Assembly (NCBI RefSeq): GCF_027111295.1
Contig: NZ_CP114287.1
Location: 3,286,001-3,350,000 of the forward strand
Source: Flavobacterium gelatinilyticum
GTDB taxonomy: Bacteria; Bacteroidota; Bacteroidia; Flavobacteriales; Flavobacteriaceae
Direction: 5' to 3'
DNA length: 64,000 nt
Part shown: one piece after another, positions 44,834-53,274 of the stretch
How the letters are laid out: every line of letters starts with the position of its first letter
Numbering within the stretch: position 1 is the stretch's first letter
Translations under genes and position numbers: made by a program
The notes under the pieces: generated by a model
Told to the model about the DNA's origin: nothing
Seen by the model: the letters and a program-made list of their open reading frames with translations, nothing else
Databases searched by the model: none

Positions 44834-45838
44834 TTAATAAGAAAGTGCTGGCCATCCTGACGCCCATGTAAAATATACGATTTCGAGTTTTGGATTTCCG
44901 TTATCGGCTTTGTCATAATAATGAACAGCTCCTTTTTGAGTTCCTGTGATTCTGGACAAATGTCCCGGACCAATATAATTTCCCTGAGAAGCCAGGACGG
45001 TTGTACCGCCGCCATTTTTTAGAGAAACTCCGTTTTTATCTACAAAAGGTCCAAACGGACTTGCAGAGCGGCCTACAACAATGTAATATGTACTGTTTAC
45101 GCCATTGCAGCAAGTACCTCTATTAACAAACATATAATAATAGCTTCCTTCTTTAATTAGGCACGGAGCTTCCCAAGAAGCACTGTTTCCGCCGGCAACA
45201 ATGGTTCTGCTTCCTGTGGCTTTTCCTGTTGATGGATTAATCTGAATCACGCCAATTCCGGCATGCCACGAACCATACGCCATGTAAACGTTGTTTCCAT
45301 CAACTAAAATAGAAGGATCGATTGCATTTACATCTGATGCTGATGAAGAAGAAACTACAACACCTCGGTCTGTCCAGTTTGTTCCTGCACTCTGTGAAAT
45401 AGCCGGAGTTGTTACAAGTCCGATTGCCGAAGTTGCGGCACCAAAAGTAGAACAGGAATAATACAAGTTCCATCTGTTATTAAACCAGGCAACATCCGGT
45501 GCCCAGAAAGTCTTAACAAATCCCGGAACATAACCCGAAATCCATCCGGGCGTAGAGGAGAAAACCGATGTTCCCCATGCCCAGCTTGTTAAGTTTGTTG
45601 AATATGTTACCGGTATATTATCTCCGGTTGTAAATACATAATAATTAACCCCGCTTTTTACAATGGTGCTTGGATCGTGCGAAGGCACATTTCCGGCGAC
45701 TGTTTTGGCAGTTACATTTTTAACCTGTGAATCCTGAGCGTCTGCAGCTGCAACAGCTGTCTCTGTTGGGACAATATCTTCATTCTGGCAACCTAATACT
45801 AATACTGCTAATAAAACCAAACTTATAATTGTTTTCAT
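44834..45838 (-). CDS. GH43 endo-arabinanase, surface lipoprotein candidate
   Basis: The 334-residue protein has a lipobox (VLVLGC, Cys17) followed by QNEDIVPTET. The acids are in VPSHDPSTIV, NAIDPSILV and SWEAPCLIK, and the CC pair in RGTCCNGVNSTYYIVVGRS as in the 39395 paralogue. The endo-arabinanase subfamily is favoured. It follows susD by about 127 bases and would cut arabinan at the cell surface to feed SusCD. Confidence 0.88.
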   Translation of the reverse strand: MKTIISLVLLAVLVLGCQNEDIVPTETAVAAADAQDSQVKNVTAKTVAGNVPSHDPSTIVKSGVNYYVFTTGDNIPVTYSTNLTSWAWGTSVFSSTPGWISGYVPGFVKTFWAPDVAWFNNRWNLYYSCSTFGAATSAIGLVTTPAISQSAGTNWTDRGVVVSSSSASDVNAIDPSILVDGNNVYMAYGSWHAGIGVIQINPSTGKATGSRTIVAGGNSASWEAPCLIKEGSYYYMFVNRGTCCNGVNSTYYIVVGRSASPFGPFVDKNGVSLKNGGGTTVLASQGNYIGPGHLSRITGTQKGAVHYYDKADNGNPKLEIVYFTWASGWPALSY

Positions 45839-45965
45839 TGTGATATAATTTTAGTTACTGATAAAAATTGTTACTCGTGTATTCCAAATTCTAAGGCATA
45901 ATATCATGTGAAGATTTTTACGCCTTCACATGATATCAGGTATTTAAACTAACTCAAACTAAATA

Positions 45966-47525
45966 TTAATAACTGTCATTTTGAACGGTTCCGGGATTGT
46001 TATCCATTTCTAACTGCGGAATCGGGTAGTATTCTCTTCCTTTTGTATAGGAATTAAACTCGGCATCCCTTGCTTTTAACCAGTTTAGTTTTTCCAGATT
46101 ATCGAGCCATCCCCAACGGCGGATATCATCAAAACGATGTCCTTCAAGAGGGAATTCAAGGAATCTTTCGTGGCCAATCTGCTCTCTCATCTGCTCCTGA
46201 CTCATTCCTGGTTTTGCCACAGATAAATCCGGCAGGTTTACACGGTTTCTTACCATTTGAATGTAAGTATAAGCTCCTGGTGTGTCGCCTGTTTCGTTTA
46301 AACATTCGGCGTACATTAAAAGGATATCGGCGTAGCGTAACAATCGCTCGTTTATACCGGAACGCCAGTCGTATTCGTCTGCAAATTCTCCATCAGAGTT
46401 TTGGTATTTTCTACAGAATAAATCGTTTAGATCGCCTGGACTTGCAGCGTAGAAAGTGGCAAAATCTTTTCCATATAATTTTGTTCCCGGTTTATTATAG
46501 AAGATAGTAGCATCTAAACGAGGATCATCTTCTCCTGTTTTTGTTTTTTCCTGTTTAAATTCATTAAACAATGCCCAGGTTGGCTGCACATCCGTCCATC
46601 CGAATGCTCTAGGTGCATACGTAATAGCTCTGGCCGATGTTTTTCCCCAGCCGGAAGCAGGTGCACCTCCCCAGCCTAAATCTACTCCTCCGGCATCTCT
46701 GCTGAATTGTACTTCAAAAAGAGACTCAGAATTGTTTTCATTTGCGGTTGTAAAATTATCCCTGTAATTGGCTACTAAAGAATAAACTCCTAAATCTATT
46801 ACCTGCTTAAAAGTAGTTCTTGCGTTGGTAAAATCTTTGGTAAATAAATAGGCTTTTCCTAAATATCCTAATGCTGCCCCTTTTGTTGCACGTCCTTTTT
46901 GTCCGGCATCCAGTCCAGAAATTCCGTCATACGATGTTGGCAGTAATTCGGCTGCTGCTTTGAAATCGGCTATAACCTGCGCCCAGCCGTCTGCCTGGCT
47001 TTTTTGAGGATAATAAACGGCTAATTCTGTTGGCAGCGGTACATTTTTAAACAAGTTTACAGCGTGAAAAAAATACAATCCTCTTAAAAAATAAGCCTGT
47101 CCTAAGATTCGGTTTTTAAGGGCTGCATCTGCAAATTCAATGTCCGGAACTTTAGTCAGAACCTGATTGGCTCTGTAAATCCCCTGATAATAGGTTTCGA
47201 AAGCCCATCCATAAATTGAAGCATCGGCTACATTCGAGTTAAAGTGCCCTGCATTGTACATAGAACCCCAAGGGCTGTTGGTACGGGCATCATCGGCTCT
47301 GGCATCAAGAAGTAATGGTGTACTTCTCATATAGGTTCCATCTGTTAATAAGCTTCCGTAAGCGGCATTTACGCCCAAAATTGCATCTTCATCTGTCTGC
47401 CAGAATGTATCGACAGCATCATTATTTGGGTCAAGCTGGATCAAATCTTCATCTTCAACACAGCTTGTCGTTACTACAGCCAGTGAAAAGAAAATTGCTA
47501 TATAGTTAAATATTTTATATTTCAT
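45966..47525 (-). CDS. SusD/RagB-type glycan-binding lipoprotein
   Basis: The 519-residue protein has a lipoprotein signal (VVTTSC, Cys22) and acidic residues after Cys (VEDEDLIQLDPN), then the TPR-rich SusD fold (ILGQAYFLRGLYFFHAV, ATKGAALGYLGKAYLFTKDF, RYADILLMYAECLNETGD). SusD caps the SusC channel and captures oligosaccharides on the surface. It starts 31 bases after the susC stop. No SusE/F-type binding proteins follow, so this is a minimal pair. Confidence 0.94.
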   Translation of the reverse strand: MKYKIFNYIAIFFSLAVVTTSCVEDEDLIQLDPNNDAVDTFWQTDEDAILGVNAAYGSLLTDGTYMRSTPLLLDARADDARTNSPWGSMYNAGHFNSNVADASIYGWAFETYYQGIYRANQVLTKVPDIEFADAALKNRILGQAYFLRGLYFFHAVNLFKNVPLPTELAVYYPQKSQADGWAQVIADFKAAAELLPTSYDGISGLDAGQKGRATKGAALGYLGKAYLFTKDFTNARTTFKQVIDLGVYSLVANYRDNFTTANENNSESLFEVQFSRDAGGVDLGWGGAPASGWGKTSARAITYAPRAFGWTDVQPTWALFNEFKQEKTKTGEDDPRLDATIFYNKPGTKLYGKDFATFYAASPGDLNDLFCRKYQNSDGEFADEYDWRSGINERLLRYADILLMYAECLNETGDTPGAYTYIQMVRNRVNLPDLSVAKPGMSQEQMREQIGHERFLEFPLEGHRFDDIRRWGWLDNLEKLNWLKARDAEFNSYTKGREYYPIPQLEMDNNPGTVQNDSY

Positions 47526-47556
47526 TTTAATACGTTTTTAATTGATTGAACCAAGT

Positions 47557-50500
47557 TTAGAAATTTACCTCAACACCCAAAGAAATAGTTCTTGGATTTG
47601 GGAAAGATCCCGCATCATATCCTCTTGAAAGCAAACCCTCGCTTGTAAAATCAGGATCATATCCTTTATACTTTGTGATCGTTAGTAAATTCTGTCCATT
47701 AATATAAACCTTCGCTTTTTGAATAAATTTGTCTTTTAAAGGAATATTATAGCCAATTTCCATTGTTTGTAGTCGCAGATAGTTACCACTTTCAATAAAG
47801 CGGTCCGAATCTCTTGCGTTCCCGTTTGGATCACCAATAACCGGAGCCGGTATATTCGTATTTGTATTTGTAGGTGTCCAGTAATTCAATTCGTCTTTAT
47901 GGTGATTGGTGTATTGTCCAATCATTAAATTGCGGTACATGGCATTAAATATTTTGTTTCCGCCTGCTCCCTGCCAGAACATAGAGAAATCAAAATTTGC
48001 ATAAGAAGCACTAAAGTTCATTCCGAAACTATATTTAGGAATGGTTGTACCCTGAAAAGTTCTGTCGGCATCTGTAATGATTCCGTCACCATTTACATCT
48101 CTAAACTTAACATCTCCGGGAGCAGCACCTGTTTGTTTTGGTGAAGAAGCTACCTCAGCCGCGCTCTGGAAAATACCAATCGCTTCCCATGCATAAAGTT
48201 CTCCAACAGATCGTCCTACTTCTGTTTTTGCAACCACTCCGTAAAGTGGATTTCCGTTTACCCCTATTTTGGTAACTTCATTTTTTAACGTACCGAAATT
48301 AGCCGAAATATCATATTTAAATTTATGATGGTGATTGCTGTAAGAAGCTGTAAATTCCAATCCTTTATTTTGCATATCTGCGGCATTGGTGAAAATACTG
48401 GCTGGAAAAGCACCTGTAGAATATGGCAGCGGCACTGTTACTAAAATATCTGTAACTTTCTTTTTAAAATATTCTGCCGTAAACTGCAGGTCATTATCAA
48501 AAAAGCCCAATTCTAAAGCAATATTACTGCTGGCTGTTTTTTCCCATTTTACATTAGGGTCAAGTGAACTTACTACAGTAGTACCGGGAGCTAGTTCGTT
48601 GTTAAAATCATAACTTGCAAAACTATTTACTGTAGAAGCAAAAAAGTATTGTGTAATCGTATTATTTCCTAATGTACCATAACCTCCTCTAAGCTTTATA
48701 TTGCTTACCCATGATGGCAGTTTAATGAATTTTTCGTTGCTGATTTTCCATCCTCCTGAAAAAGAGTAAAAATTTGCAGAATTGTTAATCGCACTAAAAA
48801 GAGACGTTTTATCCTGTCTGAAATTTGCCTGAAGCAAATAACGATCATCAAAAGCATAATTCAGCCTGCTGATATACGATATACCTGTAATGGTAAATTT
48901 ATATTCGCCGCCGTCTCTCGAATCAGCGTATTGAAGCATACTAATTTCGCCCGGTTTGTATCCTACGCCTCTTGACCAGTGGTTATAGTTATCTCTTCTT
49001 TCCTGAATCCATCCTGCTAAGGCATCCAGTTTATGTCTTCCTAGCGTAATTTCGTAAGTCAATAAATTGTTCATGAACGTTCTTAGTTCATTTCCGTTCG
49101 AAATATCCAAAGAAGCTTCATCATTTGTGGTAATATAATACCATCCTAAATCACTTGGCGGCATGAATTTGCGGTTCTGCCAGTCGGTTCTGTCGTAACT
49201 TACATCCAGTTTATATTTTAAACCCGGTAAGATTTCAAGTTCTCCCCATATATCCCCAAGGAAACGATTTCTTTTTCCATTATTTTCAATCAGGTTATTA
49301 AACCCAATCGGGTTCATTGAAATAGCTCTTTGTGTCAGGTTATCGGTTCCTCCATAGCCTCCCAGTCTATTTGGATCATAAACCGGCATTGTTGGAACAG
49401 CTCCTAATATATCGCTGATAACAGTCTGACCGGCATTGTACTCATTAAAAATTTCTTTGTCAGATTGTGTATATGCTATTTTAGCCCCGTATTTAAATTT
49501 TCCTTTTTTACCATTTAAATTTAAATTTGTTGACAATCTCTCATATTCCTGAGGTGTTCTGATATAACTGGAGTTTTTAAAGTAATCAACATTAAAGCTG
49601 TAAGCCATGCTTTCTGCACCTCCGTTAAGAGTAAGTGCCTGATTTTGTACCACTCCGGTCTGAAAAGATTCTTTCTGCCAGTCTGTGTTTACATTTGTAA
49701 TATACGATGGGCTGCTTGGGTCATTTCCGGGTGCAATATTCACGGCAACTCCTGCTCTTAAGTCTCTGTTGCGTTCTGCTTCGCTGGTAATTCTCTGATA
49801 TTCTGCACGATCTGTTACGTCCCATTTCTTTGTTACATTCTGAAGCCCCACAATGGATTTAAATTTAACATCCATTCTTCCCGTTTTGCCCTTTTTAGTT
49901 GTAATAATTATAACTCCATTGGCACCGCGAACTCCATAAATAGAAGCAGAAGAAGCATCTTTTAAAACCTGCATCGATTCGATTTCTCCAGGTGCAAAAT
50001 CATAAGGAGCATCTACCATAATACCGTCAATTACGAAAAGCGGATTATTGTTTGTAAATGAAGTTATCCCTCGAATTTTTACATTTACAAAGCCGCCCGG
50101 TTCTCCAGAAGATTGTACCGTAACACCCGGCACCTGCCCCTGAAGCATTTTTGCAGCATCGTACGTAACTGTTTTTTTAGCTGATTCTAAGTTCACCACA
50201 CTTACAGATCCCGTTAAATCTGATTTCTTTTGAGTTCCGTAACCAATTACGACTACCTCATTAAGCTTATTGGTGTCTTCTGTAAGCACAGCATTTACTT
50301 TGGTTTGAGATCCTACTGTGATTTCTTTGTTAATAAACCCTATAAATGAAAAAACTAAAACATCATTTGGCGATGCATTAATCGTGTACTCTCCGTCAAA
50401 ACCGGATACGGCAACGGTTTTGGTTCCTTTAATTACAATGTTAACACCCGGCAGCGGTAAGTTGTCCTGACCCGATGTAACAACACCGCTAATCGTTTTG

Positions 50501-50610
50501 CCCTGAGCAGACATTTGATTAACAGCAAAAGCCAGCATTACAAATGCTAAAAGCCATTCTTTTTTTGGCAGCAATAAATTGCAGTAAAAAATTAATTTTT
50601 GGTTAGTCAT
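47557..50610 (-). CDS. SusC/RagA-type TonB-dependent outer-membrane transporter
   Basis: The 1017-residue protein has a signal peptide (cleaved near NQMSAQ, residue 36), a CarboxypepD-like domain (GVVTSGQDNLPLPGVNIVIK), the TonB box/plug region (VVVIGYGTQKKSDLTGSV, GVRGANGVIIITTKKG) and a 22-strand barrel ending PRTISLGVEVNF. It imports oligosaccharides, here arabino-oligosaccharides by context. It is the first gene of the arabinan locus. Two AraR-type operators lie in the 575-base region upstream. Confidence 0.95.
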   Translation of the reverse strand: MTNQKLIFYCNLLLPKKEWLLAFVMLAFAVNQMSAQGKTISGVVTSGQDNLPLPGVNIVIKGTKTVAVSGFDGEYTINASPNDVLVFSFIGFINKEITVGSQTKVNAVLTEDTNKLNEVVVIGYGTQKKSDLTGSVSVVNLESAKKTVTYDAAKMLQGQVPGVTVQSSGEPGGFVNVKIRGITSFTNNNPLFVIDGIMVDAPYDFAPGEIESMQVLKDASSASIYGVRGANGVIIITTKKGKTGRMDVKFKSIVGLQNVTKKWDVTDRAEYQRITSEAERNRDLRAGVAVNIAPGNDPSSPSYITNVNTDWQKESFQTGVVQNQALTLNGGAESMAYSFNVDYFKNSSYIRTPQEYERLSTNLNLNGKKGKFKYGAKIAYTQSDKEIFNEYNAGQTVISDILGAVPTMPVYDPNRLGGYGGTDNLTQRAISMNPIGFNNLIENNGKRNRFLGDIWGELEILPGLKYKLDVSYDRTDWQNRKFMPPSDLGWYYITTNDEASLDISNGNELRTFMNNLLTYEITLGRHKLDALAGWIQERRDNYNHWSRGVGYKPGEISMLQYADSRDGGEYKFTITGISYISRLNYAFDDRYLLQANFRQDKTSLFSAINNSANFYSFSGGWKISNEKFIKLPSWVSNIKLRGGYGTLGNNTITQYFFASTVNSFASYDFNNELAPGTTVVSSLDPNVKWEKTASSNIALELGFFDNDLQFTAEYFKKKVTDILVTVPLPYSTGAFPASIFTNAADMQNKGLEFTASYSNHHHKFKYDISANFGTLKNEVTKIGVNGNPLYGVVAKTEVGRSVGELYAWEAIGIFQSAAEVASSPKQTGAAPGDVKFRDVNGDGIITDADRTFQGTTIPKYSFGMNFSASYANFDFSMFWQGAGGNKIFNAMYRNLMIGQYTNHHKDELNYWTPTNTNTNIPAPVIGDPNGNARDSDRFIESGNYLRLQTMEIGYNIPLKDKFIQKAKVYINGQNLLTITKYKGYDPDFTSEGLLSRGYDAGSFPNPRTISLGVEVNF

Positions 50611-50651
50611 AAGTGGTATTTTTATAAGTGGTTAGATAGTATGCAGAATAT

Positions 50652-50671
50652 TAAGTGTTAATTCTACATTT
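50652..50671. promoter_or_regulatory. AraR operator before susC (distal to coding end: site 1)
   Basis: TAAGTGT-N7-ACATTT with spacer TAATTCT. Its right arm also makes TACATTTG, a -7 element on the plus strand. Centre about 99 bases from site 2. Confidence 0.6.
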
Positions 50672-50750
50672 GTAAATTTAACTAAAAAAAAAGCGCAATA
50701 ACAAATTAAAACTGCAAAAAAAGCCTCAAAAAAAAATACATATCGCAAAT

Positions 50751-50771
50751 TAAGTGTGTATATAACATTTA
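50751..50771. promoter_or_regulatory. AraR operator before susC (site 2)
   Basis: TAAGTGT-GTATATA-ACATTTA, with 7-bp arms that match at six positions. Confidence 0.6.
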
Positions 50772-51112
50772 ATTTTTCATGTATTTTTCAAAAATTACAA
50801 CGTTTTCTTAAAGTTAATTGTGTAAAAAATACACTTTTTATTAAAAAGTAGTTTTTTAATCAAAAAACTGTAGTTTTAATAAAAATTACAAATAAGCTGT
50901 TTTTTAGTAATTTGAATGGAAAAAAAATGTATTTTTGAAAGAAAAATACTGTTTATTTTTAATGCTTTTTTATGAAACAATCTTATTTTTTATAAAAAAC
51001 CATCCTTCTCTGTCCTGTTTTTGTCTTAAAAAAACCTTAAAAGAGAAAAATGAATGTTATTTTTATGTAAAAAGTCATTTTTTAAACTCTATTTTTGATG
51101 AGTTATTTATGC

Positions 51113-51131
51113 AAGTGTAAAATCTACATTA
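51113..51131. promoter_or_regulatory. AraR operator before araR
   Basis: AAGTGT-AAAATCT-ACATTA; one base off the family pattern. It is 55 bases before the araR start, which suggests autoregulation. Confidence 0.55.
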
Positions 51132-51185
51132 ATAAATTATGAAACAAATCAGGAAGTTTATATATTTACACATAAATTATTGAAT

Positions 51186-51875
51186 ATGCTAAACACTTAT
51201 AGCTCTGCCGATAAGGTCCTACTTGCGGTAGACTGCATCATTTTCGGATTCGACAATGAAGGCTTGAAAATACTTCTGATCAAAAGGGATTTTGAACCTG
51301 AAAAAGGAAAATGGTCTTTGATTGGAGGGTTCTTAAAAAAAGACGAAGTCCTGGATGATGCTGCCATGAGAATTCTAAATACCTACACCGGTTTACACGA
51401 TATATATATGGAGCAGCTTTATGCTTACAGTGAAATTAATCGTGACCCGGTCGAAAGAACTATTTCGGTTTCTTACTACGCCCTGATCAATATTGAAAAT
51501 CACAATGCTGAATTAATAAAAAATTACCATGCTGAATGGTTCCCTATTAATGATGCACCAACCCTGATTTTTGACCATAACGAAATGCTTCATAATGCTG
51601 TTAAGCGACTTCGTTATAAAACATCGATTAAGCCAATCGGGTTTGAACTGCTGCCGGAAAAATTCACTATGCGTCAGTTATTAGAATTATACGAGGCTAT
51701 TTTGAGCAAGGAATTAGATAAGAGAAATTTTATCAGTAAAATAAATTCTTTGGAAATCCTGAACAAACTCGATGAAAAAGATATGCAGTCGTCCAGAAAA
51801 GGATCTTATTTGTATACTTTTAATAAAGAAAAATACGAGGAGAAACTGCTTAACGATTTCGTCCTGAACCTATAA
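51186..51875 (+). CDS. araR: Nudix-type L-arabinose regulator, AraR-like
   Basis: The 229-residue protein has an N-terminal Nudix fold (KVLLAVDCIIFGFDNEGLKILLIKRDF in part) and a C-terminal winged helix (GFELLPEKFTMRQLLELYEAI, FISKINSLEILNKLDE). The Nudix box GGFLKKDEVLDDAAMRIL keeps G, E and R but lacks the REUxEE glutamates, so it should bind a sugar and not hydrolyse. This is the architecture of AraR in Bacteroides thetaiotaomicron. An ATG start at 51186 is chosen over a TTG two codons before. It is divergent from susC and ends in a strong terminator. Confidence 0.85.
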   Translation: MLNTYSSADKVLLAVDCIIFGFDNEGLKILLIKRDFEPEKGKWSLIGGFLKKDEVLDDAAMRILNTYTGLHDIYMEQLYAYSEINRDPVERTISVSYYALINIENHNAELIKNYHAEWFPINDAPTLIFDHNEMLHNAVKRLRYKTSIKPIGFELLPEKFTMRQLLELYEAILSKELDKRNFISKINSLEILNKLDEKDMQSSRKGSYLYTFNKEKYEEKLLNDFVLNL

Positions 51876-51881
51876 AAAAAC

Positions 51882-51915
51882 AAAACCCTGAAATCCACAA
51901 CTTTCAGGGTTTTTT
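51882..51915 (+). terminator. Terminator after araR
   Basis: 12-bp stem AAAACCCTGAAA / TTTCAGGGTTTT with an 8-base loop and T run. Confidence 0.9.
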
Positions 51916-51975
51916 CTTCAATAAAACTACTATTAAAAAAAATAAACAAAATTATTATCTTTTAACCTTTGTGTA

Positions 51976-52003
51976 AAACGGTCATTATGAACACTAACCG
52001 TTT
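51976..52003. repeat. Hairpin AAACGGT / ACCGTTT in the araR-gntR gap
   Basis: 7-bp arms, 14-base loop. A second hairpin at 52102-52132 uses the same AACCGTT word. Confidence 0.5.
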
Positions 52004-52017
52004 AATATAAAAATTAA

Positions 52018-52038
52018 TAAGTGTGTATTTTACATTTG
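52018..52038. promoter_or_regulatory. Orphan AraR-type operator with embedded -7 element
   Basis: TAAGTGT-GTATTTT-ACATTTG. The right arm also makes TACATTTG, an exact -7 element reading rightward. No gene follows on that strand; the next CDS is gntR on the opposite strand. See findings. Confidence 0.5.
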
Positions 52039-52101
52039 CAAATGAAGTAAAATAATTGGTTAAAAACAAGAAAAATTACGCCGTTATTCTTTTTATTAAT
52101 T

Positions 52102-52132
52102 AACCGTTATTTTTTTGAACAAAAGAACGGTT
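52102..52132. repeat. Hairpin AACCGTT / AACGGTT near the gntR 3' end
   Basis: 7-bp arms with a T-rich/A-rich loop in which TTTTG and CAAAA could extend the stem. It may end an RNA starting at the orphan site or the gntR transcript, though no clean T tail follows. Confidence 0.45.
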
Positions 52133-52173
52133 ATTTGTGACATAATCCAAGAAATTTCGACAAAATAGTTTCT

Positions 52174-53172
52174 TTATAGAGAATTTCGAATAATGAGTGA
52201 TGACTTGTTTTCGATTTGTTCTTTTTTCCCTCTCAGCACCATCTGTGCCAAAATTTTTCCCATAGCTTCAAAATGAGTCGAAATTGTCGTGATGCCGCTG
52301 GCCACAATTTTCTTTAACGGTGTTTCATTGTACGATATAATTCCAAAATCAGTTCCGAGTTTTAAATTTTTATCTCTTGCATTCTCAATTACACGCACCA
52401 AATCCCGGTCATTGGGTATAATGTACAAATCTCCTGATGTAATTTCTCTGTTTGTAAACTCGGTAATAATTTCCGACTCAAAATGGTATTCTGCACAAAA
52501 ATCTTCAAAACCCATTTTCATTCCCAGCGGTTCCCGAAATCCCGGAAAAATCAAAATCAGTTTTTTGTACTTGCTCAGTTTTTCTTTTCCTTTGCTCAAC
52601 CCTTCAAAAATATCCTTCTGGTGATTTTGATAAATGGCAGGATACATTTTTAAATCCGGATTGGTCTGATCCAGTATGATAACATCCGCTACTGGTAGGG
52701 TTTTTATCGAAGCCACAATATTTTTCAGATTTGTAGGCATTAAAATGTATTTGGTATAATTTCCATTACTGTCATTTATCAGTTTTTGAAAAACTTCGCT
52801 GTTAAAATGATGGAAGAAAATTTCGACCTGAACATTTTTTCCAATATTATTCAAAAACGAATTATAAATGTCTTCTTTAAAACTGTTCAATTCATCAAAT
52901 AATAAAAAAATCTTCTGTTTTATAGTGATTTCAACGCTTTTAACATAATATCCCTTGCCAGGAATGGCATAAATTATCCCTCTTTTTTTCAGGTCGTCAT
53001 AGGCTAATAAAACGGTATCCCGCGACAACGAAAACGCAAGACAAACTTTATTTACTGAAGGCAGCCGGTCGCCTTTTGCCAGTTTTTCTTCTTCAATTCC
53101 TTTTTCAATTGAAAGAATAATCTGCTTATATTTTGGAAGTCCAATATTATTCTGAATGGATATGATATTCAT
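52174..53172 (-). CDS. GntR-type regulator with LacI-like sensor domain
   Basis: The 332-residue protein has a GntR winged helix at residues 1-72 (PKYKQIILSIEKGIEEEKLAKGDRLPSVN in part, with SRDTVLLAYDDLKKRGIIYAIPGKGYYV) and a periplasmic-binding-like sensor domain after it (KTLPVADVIILDQTNP, TDFGIISYNETPLKKIV). Members of this type in Bacteroidota regulate sugar use. It is divergent from galM-galK-galT, and a tandem repeat between the promoters is its likely operator, so a galactose-responsive role is inferred. Confidence 0.85.
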   Translation of the reverse strand: MNIISIQNNIGLPKYKQIILSIEKGIEEEKLAKGDRLPSVNKVCLAFSLSRDTVLLAYDDLKKRGIIYAIPGKGYYVKSVEITIKQKIFLLFDELNSFKEDIYNSFLNNIGKNVQVEIFFHHFNSEVFQKLINDSNGNYTKYILMPTNLKNIVASIKTLPVADVIILDQTNPDLKMYPAIYQNHQKDIFEGLSKGKEKLSKYKKLILIFPGFREPLGMKMGFEDFCAEYHFESEIITEFTNREITSGDLYIIPNDRDLVRVIENARDKNLKLGTDFGIISYNETPLKKIVASGITTISTHFEAMGKILAQMVLRGKKEQIENKSSLIIRNSL

Positions 53173-53191
53173 AAAAGAAATATTTTAGCAG

Positions 53192-53249
53192 CAAATATAC
53201 AAAACTGGTAGGTACTGGTATGTAAAATTAAAAGTTGTTTTTATTTTTG
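53192..53249. promoter_or_regulatory. Divergent gntR/galM promoters with tandem operator
   Basis: TATATTTG (minus strand, 53199-53192) faces gntR, TATTTTTG (53242-53249) faces galM. Between them are two 10-bp direct repeats ACTGGTAGGT and ACTGGTATGT (53204-53223), one helical turn apart. A regulator bound there would affect both promoters. Confidence 0.7.
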
Positions 53250-53274
53250 AATTTCAACTATTAGTAAAAATACT

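Larger units (their letters stand above)
50611..51185. other. 575-base divergent control region between susC and araR
   Basis: It contains three AraR-type operators (50652-50671, 50751-50771, 51113-51131). TTAATTTG at 50754-50747 (minus strand) is a degenerate -7 element for susC and overlaps the second operator. TATTTTTG at 50930-50937 and TATATTTA near 51160 are candidate -7 elements for araR. The rest is very AT-rich with T and A runs. Confidence 0.6.

Noticed and set aside
50665..50672. TACATTTG as the araR promoter
   Set aside because: More than 500 bases before araR and inside a susC operator; nearer -7 candidates exist, so I do not assign it.
50935..51120. Possible 61-residue reading frame between susC and araR
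   Set aside because: TTG start, no family, biased composition, and it covers the candidate control region including an AraR operator.
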